This document shows positions 42,848 through 54,018 of a DNA stretch of 64,000 bases, one piece after another. The position numbers and the translations under genes were made by a program. The notes under the pieces were generated by a model. It did not search any database. It was not told the origin of the DNA and was given only the letters and a program-made list of their open reading frames with translations. Within the stretch, counting starts at the first letter, position 1. The number at the start of each line of letters is the position of its first letter. The stretch comes from Pseudoxanthomonas sp. X-1 (GTDB lineage: Bacteria > Pseudomonadota > Gammaproteobacteria > Xanthomonadales > Xanthomonadaceae). Location of the stretch: assembly GCF_020042665.1 (NCBI RefSeq), contig NZ_CP083376.1, positions 3,880,001 through 3,944,000 of the forward strand, in the 5' to 3' direction.

Positions 42848-44491
42848 TCAGCGCTGGCGGGTTTCGAGCAGGTCCAGGTTGCGGACGAGCTTGCGCGAGA
42901 CCTCTTCGGAGATCTTGCGTTCGCGCGCCAGGCGGAACAGTTCGGCGCGCTCGGCGCGCAGGCCGGCCTGGCGCATCTGGCGTTCGACCTGCTCGATCCG
43001 GCGCGCCTGCTCCGGGGCGATGTCGGCTTCGCCGCCCAGGCGGTCCACGTGGCGCTGGTAGAGCTGGCTGACGCGTTCGGCGCAGGCACCATAGAGCTCC
43101 TGCTCCTCGACCTCCTCGGCCGAGGCCACCAGCCGCTGGCGCTCGCTTTCCACCGCCGCCAGGGCGGCGCGGGCGGCGGCCTTGCGCGCCAGGTCCTCTT
43201 CCTTCTGGTCATCCTGCTCTTCGGGCAGCTGCAGGTTCTTCAGCAGCGGCGGCAGCGCCACCGAGGCGATCAGCAGCGAGACCAGGATCACCGCCGCGGC
43301 CAGGAAGATCGCCAGATCGCGGGCCGGGAACGGTGAGCCATCGCCCATCGCCAGCGGCAGGGTCAGCACGCCGGCCAGGGTGATGGCGCCGCGCACGCCG
43401 GCCAGCGAGGTCGCCACGATGATCCGCCAGTTGGGGCTGGCCCGCTCCACGCCGCGCGCGCGGTCGCGCAGGATGTTCAGGCCCAGCGACAGCCACACCC
43501 AGGCCAGACGCAGCAGGATCAGGCCCAGGCTGATGGCGGCCACGTAGACGGCCAGCCACCAGGGCTGCAGGTGGCCGGTCTCGTCGATGCTGCGGATGGC
43601 GTTGCGCACGATGCCCGGCAGCTGCTCGCCGAGCAGGGTGAAGACGATGCCGTTGAGGGTGAACTGCACCATGTCCCACACCGCCGTGCGCTGGATACGC
43701 ACGCTGGCCGCGGCGCGGCCGGACAGCTCGACATAGCTCATCGTGATGCCGGCCGAGACCGCCGCCAGGATGCCCGAGGCGCTGACCGCCTCGGCCACCA
43801 CGTAGGCGGCGAACGGCGTCAGCAGGCTGACCAGGATCGACGAGCCGGCCTCCTCGCCGAAGTGGCGCATGATCCAGCGCTGCAGCACGTTGATCGCCCA
43901 GGTCACGCCGATGCCGCAGCCCAGGCCGGCCAGCGCCACCCAGAGGAAGGTCAGCGAGGCGTCGGCCAGCGAGAACGCGCCGGTCAGCGCGGCGGCCACC
44001 GCGAACTGGAAGCACACCAGGCCCGAGGCGTCGTTGAGCAGCGACTCGCCTTCCAGGATGTGCATCAGGCGCTTGGGGATGGGCACGCGCGAGGCGATCG
44101 CCGACAGCGCCACCGGATCGGTGGGCGAGAGGATCGCCGCCAGGGCGAAGGCCACGGCCACCGGCATGGCCGGGATCATCCAGTGGATCAGGAAGCCCGC
44201 GCCGACCACGGTGAACACCACCAGCCCCAGCGCCAGTTCCAGGATCACCGTGCGGTCGCGGAACAGCCCCTGCTTGGGGATGCGCCAGCCGTCCAGGAAC
44301 AGCAGCGGCGGCAGGAACAGCAGGAAGAACAGCTCCGGGTCCAGCTCCACGCCATGGTTGAACATCGAAATGACCGCGCCCAGCCCGATCTGCACCAGCG
44401 GCAGCGGCAGCGAGAATGGCAGGACGCGGACCAGGAAGCCGCTGGCGGCCACGGCCAGCAGCATGGCCAGGACGATTTCGATCGAGTGCAT
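42848..44491 (-). CDS. Sodium/proton antiporter of the CPA1 family
   Basis: This 547-residue protein has about twelve membrane helices followed by a charged cytoplasmic tail (about 420-547) that is largely coiled coil. The ion-binding signatures are [11 protein letters not shown] (near residue 124) and [13 protein letters not shown] (near residue 148), with a conserved [11 protein letters not shown] arginine region. It probably exchanges Na+ or K+ for H+ and helps in pH and salt tolerance. The long tail suggests regulation. Confidence 0.93.
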   Translation of the reverse strand: MHSIEIVLAMLLAVAASGFLVRVLPFSLPLPLVQIGLGAVISMFNHGVELDPELFFLLFLPPLLFLDGWRIPKQGLFRDRTVILELALGLVVFTVVGAGFLIHWMIPAMPVAVAFALAAILSPTDPVALSAIASRVPIPKRLMHILEGESLLNDASGLVCFQFAVAAALTGAFSLADASLTFLWVALAGLGCGIGVTWAINVLQRWIMRHFGEEAGSSILVSLLTPFAAYVVAEAVSASGILAAVSAGITMSYVELSGRAAASVRIQRTAVWDMVQFTLNGIVFTLLGEQLPGIVRNAIRSIDETGHLQPWWLAVYVAAISLGLILLRLAWVWLSLGLNILRDRARGVERASPNWRIIVATSLAGVRGAITLAGVLTLPLAMGDGSPFPARDLAIFLAAAVILVSLLIASVALPPLLKNLQLPEEQDDQKEEDLARKAAARAALAAVESERQRLVASAEEVEEQELYGACAERVSQLYQRHVDRLGGEADIAPEQARRIEQVERQMRQAGLRAERAELFRLARERKISEEVSRKLVRNLDLLETRQR

Positions 44492-44548
44492 GACCGTGAA
44501 CTTACCAGACCGACATGCACTGCCTGCTGATCCGGACCGGGCGATGCC

Positions 44549-46248
<1,700 letters not shown>

Positions 46249-46467
46249 GATGGCTCCTGTGTTGCGAGGATGGAACGACGCGCCGTGCGCGCAGGCCGCG
46301 TAGCCTGCGGCAACCTCCGTGATCGGACAATGCAGATCCGCGCGACGCTGTGTCCGTCGGCCGAGCCGCCGCCGGCCGATTGCGTTCGACGGGATCGTCG
46401 CCATGGGCGCGCAGGCCCACGCAGCCCGGCGCACCTCGATCGAATCACGGCGCCGCGGGGCGCATGC

Positions 46468-47730
46468 TCACCCCGACGTCGCGCAGGCCGCGGCGCGGGC
46501 GCGCATTTGGGCGGCCTCGCGCGCGTTGCGGGTCAGCGCGGCGGCCTGCTCGAAACAGGCGCGCGCCTCATCGAGCCGGCCGAGTCGCTCGAGCAGATCG
46601 CCGCGCACCGCGGGCAGCGCCGGGTATTCGCGCAGCGCGGCCTCGTCGAGGAGCGTATCGGCCAGCGCAAGGCCGGCCTGTGCGCCCGCGGCACGGCCCA
46701 GGGCGACGGCGCGGTTGAGCTCGACGACCGGCGAGGGCGCGACCTGCGCCAGCCGCGCATACAGCCCCGCGATGCGCGGCCAGTCGGTGTCCTGGCTGCG
46801 CAGTGCGCGGGCATGGCAGGCGGCGATGGCGGCCTGCAGCGTGTACGGCGCGTCGGCGCCGCCCAGGCGCAGCGCGCGCTCCAGCGCCTGCAGTCCACGG
46901 GCGATCTGCAGCCGGTCCCAGCGCGCGCGGTCCTGCGCCTCCAGCAGCACCGGCGTGCCGTCCGGCAGGGCGCGCGCGGCGGTACGCGAGGCCTGCAGTT
47001 CCATCAGCGCGAGCAGGCCGAACGCCTCCGGCTCTCGCGGCATCAGCCCGGCCAGCACGCGCCCCAGGCGCAGCGCCTCGGCGCACAGCGCCGGCCGCAT
47101 CCAGTCCTGGCCGGCGCTGGCCGAATAGCCCTCGTTGAAGATCAGGTAGAGCACGTCCAGCACCGCGTCCACACGCTCGGGCAGATCCTCGCGCGCCGGT
47201 GCTTCGAACGCCACCCGCTGCGCGGCCAGCGTGCGCTTGGCGCGCACGATGCGCTGGGCCACGGTCGCCTCCGGCTGCAGGAAGGCGCGCGCGATCTCGG
47301 CGGTGCTCAGCCCGCCGAGCAGGCGCAGGGTCAGTGCCACGCGCGAATCGGCCGGCAGTACTGGATGGCAGGCGATGAACATCAGCCGCAGCAGGTCGTC
47401 GCCGATGGCGTCGTCCAGCTGCACGGTGCTGTCAGGTCCCGCCATGACCTGGCCCTCCAGTTCGAAGGCGATGTCGGCGTGCTTGCGCTGGTGCAGCTGC
47501 CGCTGACGCAGGCGGTCGATCGCGCGGCGCTTGGCGGTGGCCATCCACCACGCGGCCGGATTGTCCGGCAGGCCTTCGCGCGGCCAGTGCTCGAGCGCGG
47601 CGACCAACGCATCCTGCGCCAGTTCCTCGGCCTGGTCGAGGTCGCGCAGCATGCGGGTCAGCACCGCCAGCACCTTGGGGGCTTCCATGCGCCACAGCGT
47701 GTCGATGGTGCGGTGGAGGTCGGCGGCCAT
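46468..47730 (-). CDS. ECF42-type RNA polymerase sigma factor
   Basis: This 420-residue protein has sigma70 region 2 near the N-terminus ([20 protein letters not shown] and [18 protein letters not shown]), a linker, and region 4 ([25 protein letters not shown]). It then has a long C-terminal extension of helical TPR-like repeats (about 190-410) that marks the ECF42 and related groups. Members are linked genetically to YCII/DGPF proteins instead of an anti-sigma factor, and the extension is thought to control activity. YCII, VOC and DUF1428 genes stand upstream on the same strand, and a candidate target promoter lies at 49214-49242. Confidence 0.9.
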   Translation of the reverse strand: MAADLHRTIDTLWRMEAPKVLAVLTRMLRDLDQAEELAQDALVAALEHWPREGLPDNPAAWWMATAKRRAIDRLRQRQLHQRKHADIAFELEGQVMAGPDSTVQLDDAIGDDLLRLMFIACHPVLPADSRVALTLRLLGGLSTAEIARAFLQPEATVAQRIVRAKRTLAAQRVAFEAPAREDLPERVDAVLDVLYLIFNEGYSASAGQDWMRPALCAEALRLGRVLAGLMPREPEAFGLLALMELQASRTAARALPDGTPVLLEAQDRARWDRLQIARGLQALERALRLGGADAPYTLQAAIAACHARALRSQDTDWPRIAGLYARLAQVAPSPVVELNRAVALGRAAGAQAGLALADTLLDEAALREYPALPAVRGDLLERLGRLDEARACFEQAAALTRNAREAAQMRARAAACATSG

Positions 47731-47881
47731 GGTCGGCGATCAGACCACCAGCCGGCGACGCGCGCAACCGCGCCGGCGCGGTGCAGGCGCCCGCCCGGCG
47801 CGACGCCGCGCGCACCGATGCGGGGACGCGCCGCGACGTCCCCATGCGCATCCTGACCATGCCCGCGACGCCGCCACGCGC

Positions 47882-48238
47882 CTAGCGCCGCACGAGCGTC
47901 TTGAATCCGCCCCAGACCATGCGCTTGCCGTCGAAGGGCGGCGTCTCCGGCCCCCACCGCTTGAGGCGCGGATCGTCCATCGCGCGCTTGTTGACCCGAT
48001 CGCGGTGGGCGCGCGACCTGAACACGATGTAGGCGAACACCACGACCTCGTCCGGCTTGAGCTTGACCGCCTGCGGGAACGACGTGTGCTTGCCCGGCTT
48101 GACGTCGTCGGCGATGCATTCGACGTACTGCAGCGCGCCATGGTCCATCCAGACCCTGCTGCCCACCCGCGCCATCGCGCGGTAGGCGGCCAGTCTGGCG
48201 GTCGGAACGGGAATCACGAAACCATCGACATAGGCCAT
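47882..48238 (-). CDS. DUF1428 family protein
   Basis: This 118-residue protein is full length for DUF1428: MAYVDGFVIPVPTARLAAYR, then ALQYVECIADDVKPGKHTSF and the conserved VKLKPDEVVVFAYIVFRS. It forms a ferredoxin-like alpha-beta dimer barrel and has no known activity. It sits in the gene neighbourhood of an ECF42 sigma factor between that gene and a VOC gene, all on the same strand. Confidence 0.93.
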   Translation of the reverse strand: MAYVDGFVIPVPTARLAAYRAMARVGSRVWMDHGALQYVECIADDVKPGKHTSFPQAVKLKPDEVVVFAYIVFRSRAHRDRVNKRAMDDPRLKRWGPETPPFDGKRMVWGGFKTLVRR

Positions 48239-48286
48239 GTCGGTCTCCTTCGCATCGGATCGGGATGTATCGGGTCGGGGCCGGGG

Positions 48287-48715
48287 TCAGACCTCGCAGC
48301 CCGGCGCAGGGACGGCCACATTGAGCATCCATGGCGTGCCGAAGCGGTCGGTGAGCATGGCGAAGCGCGGCGACCAGAAGGTCGGCCCCAGCGGCAGCTG
48401 GATCTGCGCGCCATCGGCCAGGGCCGCATACAGGCGCTCGGCCTGGGCTTCGTCGTCCAGCTGCAGGCTCACGGTGATGCCGTGCGGCGGCGTGTAGTCC
48501 TGCGGGGGGCAGGCATCGGAGGCCATCAGGGTGACGCCGCCGGCGACAACCATCGCATGCATCACCGCGTCGTCGGGCATGCCGGGCATCCTGGCGTCGG
48601 GCGGCGCCTCGCCGACGGTGGCCATGGCCACCACCGCGCCGCCGAGGATCTCGGCGTAGAAGCGCATCGCCTCGCGGCAGTTGCCATTGAAGAACAGGTA
48701 CGGGGCTACGTTCAT
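48287..48715 (-). CDS. VOC family (PhnB-like) protein
   Basis: This 142-residue protein has the PhnB-type glyoxalase/bleomycin-resistance fold: MNVAPYLFFNGNCREAMRFY at the N-terminus, ITVSLQLDDEAQAERLYAAL and the end FAMLTDRFGTPWMLNV. Metal or substrate residues cannot be assigned with confidence. It lies in the ECF42 module. The ATG is at 48715, because a longer frame has no conserved sequence. Confidence 0.88.
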   Translation of the reverse strand: MNVAPYLFFNGNCREAMRFYAEILGGAVVAMATVGEAPPDARMPGMPDDAVMHAMVVAGGVTLMASDACPPQDYTPPHGITVSLQLDDEAQAERLYAALADGAQIQLPLGPTFWSPRFAMLTDRFGTPWMLNVAVPAPGCEV

Positions 48716-48740
48716 GGGCTTGCTCCTTGGGGTGTGGGGA

Positions 48741-49160
48741 TCAGGACTGGCCGGCGGTGCGTTCGCGCAGCTGGGCTTCCTGCTCGCGCAGTTCGGGCGT
48801 GAGGGCCTGGCCGAAGTCCTCCATTTCGAACAGCGGACGCAGCTCGACCTCGGCGCCACCGTCGAAGGGCGCGCGCTTGAGCCACTCGATGGCCTCGTCC
48901 AGCGAACGCACCTGCCACAGCCAGAAGCCGGCGATCAGTTCCTTGCTCTCGGCGAACGGGCCATCGATCACCGTGCGGACCTGGCCGTCAAAGCGCACCC
49001 GCGCGCCGCGACTGGATGGATGCAGGCCCTCGCCGGCCAGCATGATCCCGGCGTTGACCAGTTCCTCGTTGTAGCGGCCCATGGCGGCGAGCAGTTCGGT
49101 GGACGGCATGACGCCGGCCTCCGAATCCGCATCGGCCTTGACGATCACCATCACTTTCAT
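48741..49160 (-). CDS. YCII-domain (DGPF) protein
   Basis: This 139-residue protein has the YCII/DGPF domain: MKVMVIVKADADSEAG at the N-terminus, the motif VIDGPFAESKELIAGFW (the eponymous DGPF) and VELRPLFEMEDFG. Proteins of this kind are the typical partners or targets of ECF42 sigma factors. It is the first gene of the minus-strand module. A candidate promoter lies at 49214-49242, and a second YCII gene runs divergently from 49345. Confidence 0.93.
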   Translation of the reverse strand: MKVMVIVKADADSEAGVMPSTELLAAMGRYNEELVNAGIMLAGEGLHPSSRGARVRFDGQVRTVIDGPFAESKELIAGFWLWQVRSLDEAIEWLKRAPFDGGAEVELRPLFEMEDFGQALTPELREQEAQLRERTAGQS

Positions 49161-49213
49161 CGCAGTGCTCCTGTCGGTGGATACGCGGACCGCAAGGCCC
49201 GCGCTGTGATGGA

Positions 49214-49242
49214 ACGACGTGCCAGCGCGCGCCGGATCGACA
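49214..49242 (-). promoter_or_regulatory. Candidate ECF42-type promoter upstream of the YCII gene
   Basis: On the minus strand TGTCGA (49242-49237) and CGTCGT (49219-49214) are 17 bases apart, 54 bases before the YCII start. It matches the type of -35/-10 pair reported for ECF42 (TGTCGA and a CGTC-like -10, from memory). No conventional sigma70 pair is obvious here. Confidence 0.55.
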
Positions 49243-49344
49243 TCGCGGCGCGAAAAGAATCCGCGATTACCGCCGCGCGGTCCCTGCGGGCGCCGCATGC
49301 GCGCCTGCGGCATCATGCGCGCACGCCCTCGCCCAGGAGCCTTC

Positions 49345-49749
49345 ATGCAGTTCCTCATGCTGATCCACGTCGATCCCGCGCTGATGCAGACCCTGCCGCA
49401 GGCCGAGTTCGACCGCCTGATGCGCGGCTGCTTCGAGCATGCCGACGCCCTGCAGCGGCAGGGCGTGCTGCTGGCCTCGCAGCAGCTGGAGGGCGCGGAG
49501 ACCGCGCGTTCGCTGCGCGTGCGCGGTGGCCAGACCCGCGTGACCGACGGCCCCTTCGCCGAGACCAAGGAGCTGCTGGCCGGCTTCAACCTGATCGAGG
49601 CGCCGGACATGGCCGCGGCCGAGGCGATCGCACGGAAGTTCCCCTGGGCCGCCTACGGCTGCATCGAGCTGCGCCCGGTGCGCGACATGAACCGGGTGCG
49701 CGAGCAGGTGGGCGCCGCGCCCGGCGCGCTGGAGCTGGCGCGCGCTTGA
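49345..49749 (+). CDS. YCII-domain (DGPF) protein
   Basis: This 134-residue protein begins MQFLMLIHVDPALMQTLP and carries VTDGPFAETKELLAGFNLIE, the DGPF signature, then GCIELRPVRDMN. CAGGAGCC before the ATG sets the start. It diverges from the minus-strand YCII gene. This second YCII copy is not close in sequence to its neighbour, so it is not a recent duplicate. Confidence 0.92.
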   Translation: MQFLMLIHVDPALMQTLPQAEFDRLMRGCFEHADALQRQGVLLASQQLEGAETARSLRVRGGQTRVTDGPFAETKELLAGFNLIEAPDMAAAEAIARKFPWAAYGCIELRPVRDMNRVREQVGAAPGALELARA

Positions 49750-49817
49750 CGGCTGCTTCACCGCAGCGGCTCCTAAAGTGCGATGACGTCCGACATCGAC
49801 GCCCATAGGAGGGCTGC

Positions 49818-50117
49818 ATGTCCGTATCCACGCCATCGACCGATCCGGGCGCGCGCGCCATCGTGGTGGATATCCAGCACGAGCTGCGCTGGTGGCGCGA
49901 GCACTACCAGCAGACAGGCCGTGGCGGCTTCGCCCGGGCCGAGCCGACGCTGAAGTTCGCCTACGACAGCTACCTGCTGCATCCGCACGAGCGCCTGCAC
50001 GCGCTGTGGCCGGACATCCGCCGGCGCTATGCGCTGCTGCCCGCGCACGAGCAGCTCGACCCCGCGCAAGCCGAACGGATCATCGCCGAGGTCTGGGACC
50101 ACATCCACGCGGGTTGA
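49818..50117 (+). CDS. Small protein, family W-x2-HY/YLxHPH, copy 1
   Basis: This 99-residue protein belongs with the proteins at 58601-58894 and 59096-59434. All share the segment IVVDIQHELRWWREHY (copies 2 and 3 have IDRERDYW/FW..HY) and the motif AYDSYLLHPHERL (YDVYLNHPH, YHVYLHHPH). They end in a helix with EVWDHIH, EVWQRIT or RVMDRIQ. I do not recognise a known family. The charged, aromatic pattern and the absence of signal or membrane segments suggest a cytoplasmic protein. AGGAGG before the ATG at 49818 is a strong ribosome-binding site. Confidence 0.8.
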   Translation: MSVSTPSTDPGARAIVVDIQHELRWWREHYQQTGRGGFARAEPTLKFAYDSYLLHPHERLHALWPDIRRRYALLPAHEQLDPAQAERIIAEVWDHIHAG

Positions 50118-50132
50118 AGGCCGCGTCGTCGG

Positions 50133-50654
50133 TCAGCCGCCTGGGGAGGGGGCGCCGTCCGGCGCAGGCGAGACGGCCACGTCGTTCCGCGCGGTCATGT
50201 ACAGCAGGATCGCGATCGCGACCGCGGAGAGGTTGAGCCCGGCGCCCCACACGCCGCCGCCTCCCAGCACCAGGTGGGACATCGCTCCGAGCCGGCCCAC
50301 GAACCCCATGGCGCCATTCGATCCATCGAACCACACGCTGAGATTGAACGGCGCCCAGAACTGATAGGACACCAGCGGGCTGTAGACCTGCAAGGTCTGC
50401 GGCAGCCAGAACGCCACGCCCAGTGCGGGTGCCGTCGACCAGCCTTCGATCAAGGCGAGCCCAGCGACGATGCCCACCCCATACGCAACCGCGAACAGGC
50501 CAAGCAACAACCAGGCAATGGGTTGGGTCACCTGCCCCGAGGCGGCCTGCTGAGTCAGGACGGCCAGACCCGCGCCGCTTCCGGCAATCGCGCCAATCCC
50601 CAGCGCCCGTCGCCACCCGCGGCGCAGGGATGTCGCTGCAACGTCCTTGCGCAA
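50133..50654 (-). CDS. Hypothetical membrane protein
   Basis: This 173-residue protein has four predicted membrane helices (about 17-36, 43-63, 63-85 and 136-157). A region rich in Trp, Phe and Tyr lies between helices 3 and 4 (VYSPLVSYQFWAPFNLSVWF). The start is TTG at 50654, supported by AGGGAG eight bases before it. No alternative ATG is available until far inside. I find no family. It is convergent with the small protein gene at 49818. Confidence 0.55.
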   Translation of the reverse strand: MRKDVAATSLRRGWRRALGIGAIAGSGAGLAVLTQQAASGQVTQPIAWLLLGLFAVAYGVGIVAGLALIEGWSTAPALGVAFWLPQTLQVYSPLVSYQFWAPFNLSVWFDGSNGAMGFVGRLGAMSHLVLGGGGVWGAGLNLSAVAIAILLYMTARNDVAVSPAPDGAPSPGG

Positions 50655-50705
50655 GACACATCTCCCTGGGGTTCGAGCGCATGTTCACGTGCGCCCTTGA
50701 AGCGG

Positions 50706-52130
50706 TCAAGCAGATGCGCGGACATCGGGCACCAGCAATGCCAGGTCCTGCCTGAGCAGCGCATAGGCGTCTTCGCGCGCCTTGGCATCGGGCTGGCGCA
50801 GCACCCAGGACGGATGCACGGTGGCCAGCGCACGCGCGCCATCGGCCATGACCCGCCACTGGCCGCGCTGGGCCATCAGCTGGAAGTCGGCGCCCAGGAC
50901 CGCGCGCGCGGCGTTCGCGCCCAGGCAGACGATCGCCTTCGGATCCAGGCGCGCGAGTTCCTGCTGCAGCCAGGGGCGGCAGGCGGCCACCTGCGAGGAG
51001 GTCGGGTTGCGGTGCAGGCGGCGCTTGCCGCGCTGTTCGAACCGGAAATGCTTCACCGCGTTGGTCAGGTACAGCGCGCCCCGGTCGATGCCCAGCTCGG
51101 CCAGCACGCGATCGAGCAGCTTGCCGGCCGGGCCCACGAACGGCCGGCCGCTGAGATCCTCCTCGTCGCCCGGCTGTTCGCCGACCAGCACGATGCGCGC
51201 GTCGGCGGGGCCTTCGCCGAACACGGTGCGGGTGGCCGGCTGCCACAGTTCGCAGCGGCGGCACGCGGCGGCCGCGGCACGCACCGCGTCGAGCGAATCG
51301 TCGGCGCGCAGGACCGGTTCCGGCGCGGCTTCGGGAATGCGGCGGCGAGGTGCCTCGGGCATGCGCTCGGCCATCTCGCGCACGCGCGCGCCGGCGGACT
51401 GCAGCAGCTCGGGCAGCAGCGCGGCCTCGGGCAGATGCTTCCAATACTTCTGCGGCATCTCCGAACGCATCATGGTCGGGTTGAGCCGTGCGGGATTGAA
51501 GATGTTGGCGTAGTAGGTGCGCCACAGCGCCTCGCGCGCATCGTCGGCCGGGGCATCGGCACGCACGCCGCCCGGGCCGAAGGCCAGGGCATCGCCGTCC
51601 CAGTGCGCGCTGCGGTAGGGGGTGAGGATCGCCCAGCGCATGCCGGCGAAGCGCCGCGCGAAGAATGGGGCGACGCGGTCGACGATGTGGTGCTCGGGCT
51701 CGAACCAGGCCACGAAGGCGTTCGCCTCGCCGGGCACTTCGCGGAAGCGCACGAAGGCCTTCATCTTGTGGCTGTCGCGCCGCACCGCCTTGGCCAGCAC
51801 GCCGGCGCGATGCACGTCCGCGTCGGTCGCATGCGCGAGCAGGCCGCGCTCGCCCTGCCCCATCCGCCACAGCAGGCGGTACAGCAAGCCATGCCGGTGC
51901 GGATCGCGATGGCAGAGCACGGCGCCGGCCAGCGCCAGGAAATCGGAGGAAACCCGCGGCGCTTCGCGCTGGGCCGGCAGGGTCGTCACTTCGGGCGTCG
52001 CCAGCAGGCCGCCCTGGGCGCCGCCTTCCCAATCCACCTGGTCCGGGGCCACGTTTGCGCACCAGGCCGCTCGGGCCGCGATGCGCCAGGCCTCGAGGCT
52101 CCATGCCGGCTCTACGCGTGCACTGAACAT
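50706..52130 (-). CDS. UdgX-type uracil-DNA glycosylase with N-terminal DUF4130
   Basis: This 474-residue protein begins MFSARVEPAWSLEAWRIAAR. The N-terminal half (about 1-245) has the DUF4130 pattern (HKMKAFVRFREVP, APFFARRFAGMRWAILTPY). The C-terminal half (about 275-474) is a family-4-like UDG: RRCELWQPATRTVFGEGP, VGEQPGDEEDLSGRPFVGPAG, YLTNAVKHFRFE and VHPSWVLRQ. The loop GKRRLHRNP holds the histidine that makes UdgX bind uracil-DNA covalently and irreversibly. Family 4 Fe-S cysteines are only partly conserved (the CRRCELW pair), so cluster binding is uncertain. The usual partner, a radical SAM gene, lies at 52631, separated by a repeat-bearing gap. Confidence 0.9.
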   Translation of the reverse strand: MFSARVEPAWSLEAWRIAARAAWCANVAPDQVDWEGGAQGGLLATPEVTTLPAQREAPRVSSDFLALAGAVLCHRDPHRHGLLYRLLWRMGQGERGLLAHATDADVHRAGVLAKAVRRDSHKMKAFVRFREVPGEANAFVAWFEPEHHIVDRVAPFFARRFAGMRWAILTPYRSAHWDGDALAFGPGGVRADAPADDAREALWRTYYANIFNPARLNPTMMRSEMPQKYWKHLPEAALLPELLQSAGARVREMAERMPEAPRRRIPEAAPEPVLRADDSLDAVRAAAAACRRCELWQPATRTVFGEGPADARIVLVGEQPGDEEDLSGRPFVGPAGKLLDRVLAELGIDRGALYLTNAVKHFRFEQRGKRRLHRNPTSSQVAACRPWLQQELARLDPKAIVCLGANAARAVLGADFQLMAQRGQWRVMADGARALATVHPSWVLRQPDAKAREDAYALLRQDLALLVPDVRASA

Positions 52131-52630
52131 CTCAGCCTGCCCGCCGTGCGGCGCTGCTGCCTTGAAGCAGTGCACTTATTTTGCGCGAGGGATGTCCTGC
52201 GCTCACGGCGATTTGAGCGAAGGCATCCACGCGCGAATGCATCAGCGTGGGTGCATCCCCCAACTGCGGAATGGCGGGGCGTGCGCGCTCCGGCTTCGGA
52301 GGGGCAGCGGGCCAGCGGGCCGTGACCGCTTTTCCCTCGGTCAGGGCATCCTGCCCTGACTCGGGCGCTCTGCGTCCTGCCTCGCTAGGCGCGGCCACGG
52401 CCCGCCGGCCCGCTGCCGCGCGCGTCAAGTCGAAGGACTTCGGATCGAAGGAAGTCCTGATCCATTTGCTGCGGTGCCCCGGCCCCGTTAGGAACTGCAG
52501 GGCGATGGGCAGGATCGCCCGCGGCGGCGAGTCCGCCCTCAATGGAGGACCAAGCTGAGGAGCCACGCTGAGTGCCATCAAAACGGGTGGGCGAAATGCG
52601 CTCACCGGCCCAGCCCTCCAGCGAAGACCC
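52131..52630. other. 500-base gap between udgX and radical SAM genes
   Basis: No gene is visible. The centre is occupied by copy B of the dispersed repeat (52292-52465). A long minus-strand open frame covers the gap, but its translation only mirrors the repeat and does not look like a protein. The terminal parts (52131-52290 and 52470-52630) show nothing distinct. Confidence 0.6.
52292..52465 (-). repeat. Dispersed 174-bp repeat, copy B
   Basis: This is the minus-strand counterpart of 20268-20440. Aligning them shows long matching blocks (for example GGCAGGATGCCCTGA and CTGCCCCTCC) with scattered single-base differences. No inverted ends or target duplication are obvious. Confidence 0.75.
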
Positions 52631-53875
52631 TCAAAACAGCCCCATCTGTCGCGGCTTCGGTGCCAGCATGCCGCGCAGCTTGGCCGTGTCGTCCAGCGCC
52701 GCGCGCGGATGGTGGTCCAGCACCTGCACGAAGGGCAGGAGCTTCTTCATCGGCAGGCGCAGCCGCGTCAGGTCCTCCACCCGCAGCCGGCGGAAGCGCC
52801 GCGAGGCGATGATCCGTTCGACATTGCGCGTGCCCAGGCCCGGCACGCGCAGCAGCAGTTCGCGCGGTGCGGTGTTCACGTCCACCGGGAAGCGCTCGGG
52901 GTGGCGCAGCGCCCAGGCCAGCTTGGGATCGATGTCCAGGTCCAGCATGCCGCTGGCGGCGTCGGTCGGCGCGATCTCGTCCACCGAGAAGTCGTAGAAG
53001 CGCAGCAGCCAGTCGGCCTGGTAGAGCCGATGCTCGCGCTGCAGCGGCGGCGGCTGCAGTGGCAGCTTGCTGGACGCATCGGGAATCGGGCTGAAGGCCG
53101 AGTAGTACACGCGTCGCAGCCGGTAGTTGCCGTAGAGATTGGTGCTGGTCTGCAGGATGGCGCGATCGTCCGCGCCGTCGGCGCCGACGATCATCTGCGT
53201 GCTCTGGCCTGCGGGGGCGAAGCGCGGCGGCTTGGCGCGCAGCTTCTTCTCCTCGCGCCGCTGCTCCTTGTTCTCCTCGATCCGCCAGCGCAGTTCGCCC
53301 ATCGCCGCCCGGATGCCCCCGGGCTTCTTTTCCGGCGCCAGCTGCGCCAGGCCGCCTTCGGTGGGCAGCTCGACATTGATGCTGAGCCGGTCGGCATAGC
53401 GCCCGGCCGCGGCCAGCAGCTCCGGCGCGGCGTCGGGGATGGTCTTGAGGTGGATGTAGCCGGCGAACCTGTGGTCCTGGCGCAGGCTGCGCGCCACTTC
53501 CACCAGCTGCTCCATCGTGTAATCGCTGTTGCGGATGATGCCGCTGGACAGGAACAGCCCCTCGATGTAGTTGCGCTTGTAGAAGTCCAGCGTCAGCCGC
53601 ACCACCTCGTCCGGCGTGAAGCGTGCCCGGCGGACGTTGCTGGTGACGCGGTTGACGCAGTACGCGCAGTCGAACACGCAGAAGTTGGTCAGCAGGATCT
53701 TCAGCAGCGATACGCAGCGCCCGTCGGGCGTGTAGGAATGGCAGATGCCCATGCCCTCGGTGCTGCCGATGCCGCCGGTCCCCAGCGAATGGCGCTTGTC
53801 CGCGCCCGAGGAGGCGCAGGAGGCGTCGTACTTGGCCGCATCGGCCAGGATCGCGAGTTTCTCGGTGACGTTCAC
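52631..53875 (-). CDS. Radical SAM DNA repair/modification-type protein
   Basis: This 414-residue protein has the radical SAM cluster motif with a three-residue and a two-residue gap (NFCVFDCAYCVNR) near residue 72. The barrel follows, and the C-terminal region (about 310-370) holds a helix-hairpin-helix DNA-binding motif, VPGLGTRNVERIIASRRF. The family is annotated as putative DNA modification/repair radical SAM protein; the reaction is unknown to me. Its usual partner is UdgX, here encoded 500 bases downstream on the same strand. The start is GTG at 53875, with a GGAGGG Shine-Dalgarno. Confidence 0.9.
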   Translation of the reverse strand: MNVTEKLAILADAAKYDASCASSGADKRHSLGTGGIGSTEGMGICHSYTPDGRCVSLLKILLTNFCVFDCAYCVNRVTSNVRRARFTPDEVVRLTLDFYKRNYIEGLFLSSGIIRNSDYTMEQLVEVARSLRQDHRFAGYIHLKTIPDAAPELLAAAGRYADRLSINVELPTEGGLAQLAPEKKPGGIRAAMGELRWRIEENKEQRREEKKLRAKPPRFAPAGQSTQMIVGADGADDRAILQTSTNLYGNYRLRRVYYSAFSPIPDASSKLPLQPPPLQREHRLYQADWLLRFYDFSVDEIAPTDAASGMLDLDIDPKLAWALRHPERFPVDVNTAPRELLLRVPGLGTRNVERIIASRRFRRLRVEDLTRLRLPMKKLLPFVQVLDHHPRAALDDTAKLRGMLAPKPRQMGLF

Positions 53876-54018
53876 ACCCTCCAGCCTGCCGCAGGCAGGT
53901 CTCAATCCGTGAGACGCAACCGGAGTGGCAACTGAACACGCCCCCCGCGACCGCCTCGACGCACGCGGCACGCAGGACCTAGCATTCCCGCCGTCCGTTC
54001 CCCCGCGAGGCGCCCGCC

